64,000 nt of DNA from the NCBI GenBank assembly GCA_005784505.1, contig VCAZ01000037.1:534001-598000 (forward strand), written 5' to 3'. The position numbers and the translations under genes are program-made. A model generated the notes under the pieces. The model ran no database searches. It was not told the DNA's origin and saw only the letters and a program-made list of their open reading frames with translations. This DNA is from Bagarius yarrelli. Its lineage: Eukaryota; Chordata; Actinopteri; Siluriformes; Sisoridae. Shown piece by piece: positions 54,725-64,000 of the stretch. Position 1 is the first letter of the stretch; every line of letters begins with the position of its first letter.

Positions 54725-57700
54725 TATATATATATATATATATATTTTGCATATTAGAAATATATTGCAATAAAATACCAAGCTTATGAACATTGTTTCC
54801 CGTTTTAAACTGATACTTCTTGTGTCGTCATTGACGAACCTTTCAGTTAAAAAACACTCCGGCAGCAGTGACAGAATGTCCAGCTAAACGGTGTGGGAAT
54901 GTATAAAAATGAATGATGATTAATTAATGATTAATGAACACAACACATGACATGCAAACTTTATTCCACAAAATATAAAGGTCATAATACAAGTTATCTG
55001 ATAAAACATTTGAAATGAAAAACAAGAGCGAATAGCAGTACCGAAACTTATACTTAGTTTTTAAAAAATAGTATCGGTGCATCCTTACATTTGCCAGACC
55101 CCCTCATCCAGAGCGACTTACATTTATCTCATTCATACAAGTGAGCAATTGGTTGCTCAGGGGGCCCAGCGGTGGTGGCTTGGTGAAGCTGCGAATCAAA
55201 CCCACAATCTTCAGAGTGGTAACCCAACACCTTAACCATGAGCCACCACTTCCCTTTAATAGAAAGTGTGGGAATAGAGGAAAAGCAGCATACTTGTTAC
55301 TGAATTAAAAAACGCCCCAGTTTAGTGCATTTAAAGAAAACACATCCTTAAAGTTAAATTATAAAATTATTCTATGTATTAATTAATTTATTGCTTTATT
55401 TGCAATTAGTTTAGTTCATGTACCAGACTTCATGTAAATCCTAAGTGACGAGAAACGCAATACGGGATTTGCAGTCCCCACAAACCTAATTAATTAAGCA
55501 GAAAAATCTACATTAACACACAATTTAAAAAACGTTTGTATGAAAATATAGATCATTTTAGACAAGCTGGAGGGCTCAGAGAATGGAACGATATGCAGTC
55601 TTTGTTTTGCTGTTGGAATTGCTCTTGGTTGAAAAGTTTTAAACCCTTCTTAGCTTGACAGGCCGCTTTTCGAATTGTTCTCATGTTTCCCACAGTTTAA
55701 CGATCTCATAGTCTGTGCGTCTGGATGATCAACAGCTAATCAGGCGTTTGCATGAGGCTCATATATTTTCCACTAATAATATTTTGGTGGAAGGACCAAA
55801 TTATTCCAAAACACCAGACATCGTTGATTGGATCTTTGCTTCATAGATCAAGTGTCAATTTAGATGTTGACATACATTAGCGTTTTGTCCTGGAAACCAG
55901 ATTTATTCAGTTATAAACATTTTCCGCCGTTAGCCTGACAGACTACCGACCGCCCACGATTATAACACATCTTTTCCACATCATTTAATACAGAATTAAG
56001 GATTGTTTGGATAATGTATTTGAGGGTTGACCTTCAGATGCTGATTTTCAGGTGTTGTCCTCTCCACCACATACCATGCTAATTGGAGCAGCTGAAGTAG
56101 CTCTTGTTCTCCTGGAAACCCATTTATGCAAGAAAACTGACTATTTATGGCTGTTTTTCCACATTTCACCTCCCCCCTTTGCACTCCTTGAACTGCCTGT
56201 GGTCATATTGCATCTTTCCACATCATTTACTGTATAATTGGCACCTGGCTGAATAATGAGATTTGTGGAATGACCTTCAGTAAGTCAGCAGCTCAGGCCC
56301 AGAATTTCAGTACTGATTTTCACTGTGATGATCAAAACGGCAGAAAAAAAATGTCTTATTCTTGATGCCTGCCCTAGACACAAAGTTTATATATGTTTAG
56401 TATAAAAACTAGGCTATTTTGTAACGTTAAAGTTCTTTAGGATTGATTTAATTTACACAGGGACATTAATGGTGGGTTGATCCACAGAAACAGATTAGAT
56501 TTTGGGTTACAGATAGCAAAAGTTTGAATCAGTCCTCTTTATGTCTCTTTTACAGTTCAGTAACTGAAGTGTTTTTCATAGAAAAGCATCAAACATAACA
56601 CAACCATTTCTAGCTTTTGAACCGTTTCTAGCCTTTCAATCCAAATGATTTCAGACCAGTTCTCCTCCATTAAAAAAACGTCTTAAAAACGTTACAGTTT
56701 GGAAAATGGTTTTCTGCAGTACATGTTGGGTTTCATATGCAGCTACATACAGGTGCTAACGCATTTATTAGAACCTCCTTGGGCAATGTGTTTTTCTAAA
56801 GAGGGTCTTCCAGTCAGCCTGTAACAAACATGCAAAACTATGTAACTTGTCACGCTGCAAATCAGGTGAGACGGTGCTGGAAAAGCTGAGAAAACGCTGA
56901 GAATAAGATGACCACGCCAGACTTTTAATCCAATCCCAATTGAAAATCTCAGAGATCCTCGGCAGTTACTGAAGTGTGACAGACACTGGACGAGGAGTGG
57001 AACAAGCTCACACGAAAGCACTTTGAGAAAACTAGTGATGTTATTATAAGCAAGTTCTGCTATACTGTTCACTAATGTGAGGACCTCATATTCCGTAGTG
57101 CTTTTCTTCCTTCGTGCTATAGTGGTTCCTCCTCTCTAACTTAAATCCATGTTTAAAGCTAGTAAAACAGCGGTTTATTTACAGCTAAGACTCTTTCAAA
57201 TGTTAAGCGGTGTAGATAAACAATATTTTTAAGAAAATCAAGGGTTTATAAATAGTTTCTTAAATCTCCTCTGTATAGGAGAACGTTAGTTGCATAACCT
57301 ACATCATATAGTCCCATTTTACAGTTTCATCAGCCGTTTTATTTTAAAATCTCCATCTATATAACAATAACATTTGTTGCGGGCATAGTTTGTTAAAACA
57401 AAACCCGTGTGGACTTGTATTCATTTACTTAACAAAACAGGTTAATAATTAGTTAATTAGTTTAGAATTTAAATGTATGTTAACAGGCCTGGTGTGTAGT
57501 ATAAATTATGAGCAAACACAAGTTGTAGGCAAATTATCTGTATTATTGTGTGTTTCTGGTGTTTAAATAGTACAAAGTGAACACCGTCCGTTTAAGTGGT
57601 AAAATATGAACCAAACATTATCATTTAGCTGCAACTAAAATATTTTTTAAAAATGCAATATGATAACATAAAACCACATCTGAGGCAGCAAGGTGGCTTA

Positions 57701-60700
57701 GTGGTTAGCACTGTTGCCTCACAGCAAGAAAGTGGAGTTTGCATGTTCTCCCCGTGCTTGCATGGATTTATTTCGGATACTCTGTTTTTTTTCCTACAGT
57801 CCAAAAACATGTATGTTAGGTTGATTGGTGATTCTAAATTGCTCATAGGAGTGAGTGTGAGTGTGTGTGTGGCCCTGTGATGGACTGGCTACCTGTCCAG
57901 GGTGTCCCCTTCCTGCCTGTCACCCTTACAGAAACGGCTGGGATAGACTCCAGCAGATCCCTTAGTAAATAGGCAGGTATAGAAAATTGAATGAATGAAT
58001 GAAAACCACATCTGGTTGCACACCTGTCAGTCAGGGATTTGACATGCCTCTCTGTTCACTGTAGTTGTAACCCTACCATGTTTCTCGGCCCTTGAAACAG
58101 AGTGACAAGGGGGAGAAATAAAAATAGTCCCCCGAAGAAATGGGACACTACTACGACACCAGTACACGTCATCATATGTGCGATAAAAAGTTAAATCCCT
58201 GCCGCTAGACTTTTATTTCTTACCAAGTATTCTGTCAGGTCATCAGGTGACGTTACAGGCATAAAAAAATTTTGTGACTATCATGCAGCAGTGTAACATT
58301 AGTGATCTCTTCATTAAAAACATTTCTTTAAAAAACATGGCGGTAAAATTTGACCCCAGCATTGACTGTAATAAAACAGGTGATTGTTGTTCATTAAATT
58401 CCTTATTAATGCAAAAATATACTACACTTGTGACCCTCCTTAGTTGCTTGGAAAGCCATGTTTTATCTTGCGAAATTTCTCATACCCCGACCTTTGAAGT
58501 GTGGTCTCAAAAAATCTTCATTTGATGGGGTTTCTTGCCCTTCCCCCTACCCCTTCAGATGAATGTGTGCAAAGTCTTGGCCTCAAAAGTTATCAATCAA
58601 GATGCCCTTTTTTTTGCATCAGCAAACATCTCCACTCTGAAGATTTTCCTAATTGTTCTGTACTCTGGCTAGGATCCTTGTCCAGCTCCTTAAACTGAAA
58701 TCATTAAAACTTCCATTTACATCACTGCCCAGCTGTTAGTACGTCATAAGCCTGATCCGGTAGCCTAGACATTTTCTCAAAGTAACATACAGTCATACTC
58801 TAGTAGTGGAAAATTGTTTGCTGACGATGAGCAAGTAAGGCTCCTTTATTACAGCATGATGCGATACATCCTGAAATTAAGCCTCGGTCGTCTTATAAAG
58901 TAATTGTCTGTGAAGTTAAGACTGTAACAACATAAAAAAAATAGTTTTAAAGGTATTTAACATTTGTTTATCTTCGTCATTTATAACGTGGTTCCTAATC
59001 TATTTTTATTAATGATATTATTCTGATAATATTTATTAATGAGGCATTTACAATTTATTAATATAAGTACATATAAGTACATTTGCCTTTGCAAGTGTTC
59101 AATAAAAACATAAAATGTTATCATTTGATGCAGTCTGTGTTTGTCAGACAGCTGAAGTGTGGATTCATGAGGCTCTTTTGCCCCTTAGCCTACAGAATGT
59201 GGTTTCCTGCTAACCTAAAATGGCATGAGTTAGATGTAAACAGTTGTATTATTTAACTTTCAGTTGTTTAAAGAAATCAAATGGCGGGGAAAAAAATACC
59301 CCTGCGTATGTCGTATCTCACATCTGGTTCTTTTTGCAAGACTGTAAATTTGACGGTGATTTTATCGATGTACTTACTTAACCTAATTAGAACATGTGTT
59401 TCAACCCAAAATGTCAACCGTACACAAAAAGTGGCTAAATAACCAGTGTCACTGGGACTGGGATGCATATTGACACAGAAAATAATACACAAGTGTACAC
59501 ACTGACTACAAATTTGAGCATATAAGATGTTTTACTATACCCCAACCCTAACCCAACTGTCTTACTGTAGCGCTTAAGGTCACTAAGCCAATAGATGAGT
59601 TCTAATGCATAGAATACACAACTTTGAAGATTATTCAGTAGTTTTGAATGATTTCTAAGCACAAATTGTTAATTAATGGTTTGATATTCTTTAGTAATAT
59701 ATTTTTTCAGAAGCAGTCTAATGTACAGCTGTACAAACGTACAAAGCATAGCTTAATGCTGGTACTTTAAATCAGTCACAGTTGCCTGACAGAATGTCAG
59801 CTTTTCCAGCTTTTTATGCACTTGTTTTTGCACTATAAGCATGGCTGCTGCTTCCAAACCTATCTAATTAAGATTTGTAACTATTTTCCAGTATAAATTT
59901 AAATTAATTTTGTATGGAATGGAGATTTAGGCATAAAATCATAACAAATAAGGATGTTTTAGTATTTTTTATTAAAAAAAAAGTATAGTGGTGTAGTAGA
60001 GATCATAAAGCTCTATTAACTGTATGTAAAGCATCGGAAACAAACACAGTCGGAAAATTTAACTAAGACAAATTTCCCGTTTAATGGCTAATTTCAGGCT
60101 TGTTCTCGTTGTAATATATCAACAATGCTTTTAAGGGTACATAAGTTCACTACCACAGGTAGTGATTGTAACAATGTCCAGTGTGTCACCTATTCAAACA
60201 GTTCCTCCATCCCTTAAGAATTAATGATGCTTTTTTAAATGCAAGTTTTCTATGAATTTTTCCCTTCACTGGACAGCTATGGCTGCTCTAAGGGGGGAAA
60301 ACGCGTTTCAAACTAATAAGCCAAGTTAATGACAAGCCAATCCTGGAAAGAACATGTGCAAAAGTCAAACAGGGTGATACAATGACAGCTGGGAATTAGT
60401 AAGCATAATTGAGCTGGCATTACACATTAATAGGGGCATAAATCCTCATTTATTTTAAATTCTCCTCAGGTTTTAACAGAATTGTACTTTATAGAAACAC
60501 CATCATTTACACATGTTAAATACACAATCATTTGGTCTATATATTATTTTCATATATAACCTGCTGTTTATTACATTTATTGTTTAGACAATAGCTTAAT
60601 CGAAATCTTAGCAGCATCAGGGTTAAACGCCACTCGGCTGCAGTACAGAATGTCCACAATAATAGAAGCACAACTAATAATATTTTCAATACTATTTCCT

Positions 60701-61603
60701 AATTAAGCGCCGGTGTTAGATTGCGCTGATTTAAATACGCAAAACGTATTTTTCCTTGGATATGCAACGTCATTAGGACTGGTGTATTTGTTATTTTACA
60801 CATTTTATTACCAATCTCTTCAACAAAAATGAACAGTAGCTGCAGGATCAGGTTTGGTGATTGGTGATTATGGTAAAGGTTTAAATGGCTATGTCAGAAC
60901 AGAACGTGGTAGCTTTACTCCTTTGAATAACTTTATTTAGATCAGGCTTATGCAGGTGCCTTAGCTGCAGAATCCTCTATACTTTCAAGATTTGGGTTTT
61001 TTAAGCCAGGAGGAGGAGAAAAAGTGTAAAACAAGAGACCGTAACTACTGCAATGAACATATTGTCAATTGCAGTAATAAACATTAATTCATTCATACCC
61101 TAGTTTTTTTGCTTATTGCACCTAGTCTTAGTTTAGTAGTATTGTAGTTATTTGCTACGATGTTCACCATGCTTCTTGGGTCGTTGGTGTAAATCCATAT
61201 CTGACAACTTTATAAGAACAGTGAACACATGAGCGGAAAATAGAATAGATGAGATAGTGATGGCTGTAACAAAATACTACAATATTAATGTAATTTTGTG
61301 GTAAGGAATTATGTCATAGTAGTTATTAGTTGATTCAAAAAGTTAGTCAAGGTAATTACAGTTCCCAAGTTTTAAAAAGAAATATTTGTTAAAACAGTTA
61401 TATTAATATATATGAAAATATATGAGGCATTGATAAGACATTGACGAGACATTGATTTTTTGAAAAAAAATAATGATTGAATTTATGTCTTTCCGTGTCT
61501 TTTTCAGGGCTCCATCTATGCCCTCTGCATAAACTGCCTTATCAGCTTCTCCACCGGCTGTCTGCTCATCCTTATCATTGCCTTCCATTATAAAGACATC
61601 CGG
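52951..61603 (+). CDS. kcnn4: Calcium-activated potassium channel KCNN4-like, 5' part
   Basis: Exon 1 is 52951-53220 (90 residues, donor CCG|GTGAGT) and exon 2 is 61508-61603 (32 residues, acceptor TTTTTCAG, donor CGG|GTGAGT); both are in phase 0. The text YRLRDRKFLLEDKRRL followed by a hydrophobic S1 ending LLMIVHAEL (62-83) aligns with the 'RKRLLEQEKSLAGW...VLHAEM' start of human KCNN4. Exon 2 supplies S2: CINCLISFSTGCLLILIIAF (97-116), then HYKDIR. KCNN4 (IK1/SK4) is a plasma-membrane K+ channel opened by Ca2+-calmodulin. S3-S6, pore and calmodulin domain lie beyond the window. The N-terminus is about 35 residues longer than in human; Met38 is an alternative start. The SK1-3 paralogues are less similar in S1. 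Confidence 0.8.
53400..53602 (+). repeat. tRNA-derived SINE with internal poly(A)
   Basis: 'ttggaagatcgggggttgat', 'cctgagcaaggcccttaacc', a 41-A run at 53513-53553, then the tail 'ggcgctttgaataagtggtg' and 'tgctgtaaatgtaag'. In kcnn4 intron 1. Confidence 0.8.
53717..53785. repeat. (GAT)n microsatellite
   Basis: GAT units with a few slips. Confidence 0.9.
54230..54556 (+). pseudogene. Open frame of 108 residues, unknown
   Basis: A plus-strand frame within kcnn4 intron 1, longer than most chance frames in this AT-rich DNA and containing Arg/Glu-rich text (QWQSTERGLTQETRYPERYR). No domain recognised, no splice context. Possibly a transposon relic. Confidence 0.2.
54671..54746. repeat. (AT)n microsatellite
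   Basis: AT tract with one interruption (taga) at 54721. Confidence 0.95.
55080..55258 (-). repeat. tRNA-derived SINE
   Basis: Minus orientation: 'catttgccagaccccctcat', 'ccagagcgacttacatttat', 'gctcagggggcccagcggtg', 'ccttaaccatgagccacca'. Confidence 0.75.
55259..57670. other. kcnn4 intron 1, no exon recognised
   Basis: No coding exon. About 56745-57100 has phrases ('gaccacgccagacttttaat', 'ccaattgaaaatctcagaga') that recall the C-terminal end of a Tc1 transposase. A 65-nt segment near 55977 partly recurs near 56219. Confidence 0.35.
57680..58003 (+). repeat. Mermaid-like SINE, most complete copy
   Basis: Contains the whole order: head 'aaggtggcttagtggttagc', 'cctcacagcaagaaagtgga', 'gcatgttctccccgtgcttg', 'cagtccaaaaacatgtatgt', 'ccctgtgatggactggctac', 'ggctgggatagactccagca' and an (ATGA/GAAT)-type tail. 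Confidence 0.8.
58004..61507. other. kcnn4 intron 1, no exon recognised
   Basis: AT-rich intronic sequence. Short frames (58274-58525, 58501-58698 plus; 59277-59492, 59435-59662 minus) show no recognisable motif. Confidence 0.45.
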
Positions 61604-62144
61604 GTGAGTTTCTACATTCAACTCCTACAGTGTATGTATTGTAACTTCTATTGGGATCTTGTACACAAGTCTGGAAAAGCGAAAGGGAACTTTTATATCT
61701 ACCTTCACATATACACACACATATACATATATAAATATATCTTGAGAGATAGAAAAAGAGTTTTAAAGTATTTTTAAGTTTGTTGCTATTGAATATTAGT
61801 GTACATAAATAATACTAGCTGCTGGAATTACATTGGCGTCTTGATGACATGACTGTTTTATTTTTGTCAGCGGTGTAATCAAAGTAAGTGTACACAGCAG
61901 TTCAGTGAAAAACGATAGCATAAAATAATCCATCCAAAATTTAGACCATCTCTTCTGCCTACACTATTTAAGTCACGGTGCTGCTAGAAAAAAAGCATGT
62001 CGTTTTTTCCAACAATTTATTTTTCATATTGGTATTAGTTTTATCGTTTAAATTCGAAACCATCAGACATGATCAACTTTAGTGCAGCTGCTGTACGAGA
62101 TCCACAAAAAAAAAAAATCTTACTGAGTGAAAGTGATACTTTGT

Positions 62145-62460
62145 AGGCTTTATGGCCAAAAGTTTATGGACACCTTATCAGCACACTCACAGGGTGTGCA
62201 CAAACTGTTGTCATAAAGCTGGAAGGCCACAGTTGTGTATGTTGTAGCATTACCTCATTTCTACACTGGAACTAAGGAATCCAAAGACTATTGCAGCATT
62301 ACAGCGCTCCTGTGCACAAAGACCCTGAATTCCATGAAGACATGCTGTGGTGTAGAAGAAGTGGAACACCTCACGTGTCCTGCATGGAGCCCTCACCTTT
62401 TCTGATTTTTTAAAAACACATGGATGTGAAGGGCAGGTGTCCCAATAACAGAAAATTTAC
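62145..62460 (+). mobile_element. Tc1/mariner internally deleted copy
   Basis: Starts 'tttatggccaaaagtttatggaca', includes 'ctacactggaactaaggaatcc' and 'gtgcacaaagaccctgaatt', and ends near 'gggcaggtgtcccaataaca', the inverted form of the left end. About 315 bp, so it lacks most of the transposase. Confidence 0.65.
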
Positions 62461-62464
62461 TCTA

Positions 62465-62590
62465 TCTTAGAAAGTTGAGGGTCAGAGCGCAGTCTCAGCT
62501 ATAATACAGCGCCCCTGGAGCAGGAGGGTTAAGGGTCAGATGCCAGACTGGTGGCGGTGGGGCTTGAATCCAGGCCTTCCTGGTTTTTCT
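62465..62590 (+). repeat. SINE fragment, second head type
   Basis: 'gagggtcagagcgcagtctc', 'aatacagcgcccctggagca', 'gctggggcttgaatcc'-like text. Partner of 18945-19060. Confidence 0.5.
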
Positions 62591-63364
62591 AATCGAAAAT
62601 GAGAAATAACCAAACTTTTTGTAAAGGAATGTGGACTGATAGCAATTTTTCAAAAATTATATTTATCATATTATTTATTCGATTAATATAATTACAAATT
62701 AAATGCTAATTAATAAATTAAAATAAACCGGGTACAGATTAAAGAGGCACAAGGCTAGCAGAAGGAAAGTCTTTGTCTTGAATCCATTTTTGGATGATTT
62801 ATTACCTGATCATGACAAGATTACAATAAATTGTTGAAAAAGAATTTCCCACTAATTACAAGTACCAGTCCATGATGTAATCCAGGTGTTATGTCTGAGA
62901 TGTAAGAAAAATGATTAGCAATCATTTCTGCAAATAAATAAAAGGGAGCCAGTGGATGAGGACCAACTTTAGGTGATTAATGTGATGACAGTTACACCAT
63001 GACTGGGTGTAATTCTAGAAAATCTTTATCATGGACAAGTGATCTGTAAGTGCAGCCCAGAGATAGAGCAAAAACCTACAGCGTTGCTATTTTATCTGGT
63101 ACACCATGAAGTAAAAAAAAATGGCAGCACGCAACTATAAGCAACCTACATGAAGCAGAATTGACATTTCTTCTTTATATTCTCTATAGTTATAAGGTCG
63201 AACTTAGTACATCAGTGCAGAATCAGTACAAGTGTTAACCCTTTTCCAGATGGCATTTGCTCCACATCTGACATTCTGCTACTACAAGCATTTTATTGTG
63301 AAGTGTAAACATATGTTGGAGTTAAGAGTTAGATTATATTGGAACAGATTAAATAAGATTTAAC

Positions 63365-63490
63365 TTCATTGCCATTACACACAGTTACAAGGCAACAAAA
63401 TGCCATTAGCATCTAATCCATCCATCTACTGCCACTGAGTGAAAGGCAGAGGTACAGCCTGAACAGTTCACCAGTCCATCGTAGAGCCTA
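63365..63490 (-). repeat. LINE/SINE 3' fragments
   Basis: 'taacttcattgccattacac' with 'aaggcaacaaaatgccatta' resembles the 3' end of a fish LINE, and 'gttcaccagtccatcgtaga' matches the reverse Mermaid body. Confidence 0.4.
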
Positions 63491-64000
63491 GAATGTATGT
63501 ACTAAAGGCAGAAGTCAGTTTCTGTCCCAGCGAGTCATGTTTGTTTATAAAGAGGTGCAGAAGAGGGAGAGGGTTGCGCTCCAGTGACCTGGGTTCACTT
63601 TCGGCTCAGGTCCTTTCCGGTCCCAACCCCACTCTCTGCTTCAGGGACCCTGTACTAAGCCCAACTTCTTACACTAGGATATTTCACCATGAAGTATATG
63701 TGACAAATGGGGGGGTGACGAGACACTTATTCCACCAGACATGACCATACACAAGACTGGGTTTACAAAATCAGGACAAGATTTTTAGAATATTTTATTC
63801 CTAATTTTATTATACTTTATTTAAACACACAACTTGTACTTTTTGAAATTAAACTTCTATTTTGAAGAGTTATATGCAATTAACAACATAGAAACATTGT
63901 GCAAAATGTTTTGCCACGTCCATTATTATTTGTGTGGTAGCCCCTTTTTCTCTGACGTCAATACCGTGACAGCTGTTGAACTCAGCTGTTTGTAAAAAAA

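Larger units (their letters stand above)
61604..64000. other. kcnn4 intron 2, no further exon in window
   Basis: I looked for the next exon (expected to resemble the 'DNGxxDWR' stretch and S3) and did not find it before the right edge. Contains the transposon and SINE fragments listed separately. Confidence 0.5.

Noticed and set aside
57625..57880. Frames over the Mermaid copy in kcnn4 intron 1
   Set aside because: The same peptide appears at other Mermaid copies (for example 38933-39190), so it is repeat-derived.
63493..63744. 83-residue plus frame near the right edge as the next kcnn4 exon
   Set aside because: It has no hydrophobic S3-like segment or DW motif and does not resemble the channel.

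Overview
The window reads as nuclear DNA of a bony fish. Genes are split by GT-AG introns, the DNA is AT-rich, there are long (AT)n and (CA)n tracts, and many interspersed repeats are of kinds typical of teleosts: tRNA-derived SINEs, a Mermaid-like SINE, Tc1/mariner, hAT, Ty3/Gypsy, DIRS and LINE remnants. Two SINE families of the kind common in otophysans (catfish, characins, carps) recur throughout, so an otophysan, perhaps a catfish, is my best guess. This is inferred from repeat style, not from a database match.

Three protein-coding genes can be supported. (1) spaca6, minus strand, 10388 down to 2422: nine coding exons assembled by splice phase, giving about 347 residues. It is a sperm membrane protein of the IZUMO1/SPACA6/TMEM81 group with paired CXXC motifs, an Ig-like domain and one membrane segment. 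(2) A BTG/Tob-family gene, BTG3-like, plus strand, 46412-48516: four coding exons, 262 residues, with a probable non-coding first exon ending at 43809. (3) The 5' part of a kcnn4-like calcium-activated potassium channel gene, plus strand: exon 1 at 52951-53220 and exon 2 at 61508-61603, running off the right edge.

The 33 kb between spaca6 and the BTG gene (10.4-43.5 kb) has no gene I can defend. It is a repeat graveyard: a DIRS-type tyrosine recombinase remnant (15.4-16.2 kb), a hAT transposase scrap (17.2 kb), a Ty3/Gypsy gag-protease remnant (19.15-20.2 kb), a nearly complete Tc1/mariner element with TA target site (21347-22806), a second degenerate Tc1 (23.1-24.1 kb), a 5.5 kb array of a 31-bp minisatellite (24417-29898), a LINE reverse-transcriptase remnant interrupted by a SINE (40.3-41.35 kb), and a duplicated 600-bp block (38.7 and 42.5 kb).

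The most unusual structure is the 31-bp minisatellite. Its antisense strand is nearly free of stop codons in all three frames, which creates long spurious reading frames. Its flanks are regular while its middle is full of small indels. The most interesting regulatory candidate is a perfect RFX-type X-box (11112-11125) about 0.7 kb upstream of spaca6, which fits a sperm gene. The three genes show no obvious functional pathway in common; their adjacency is positional only.
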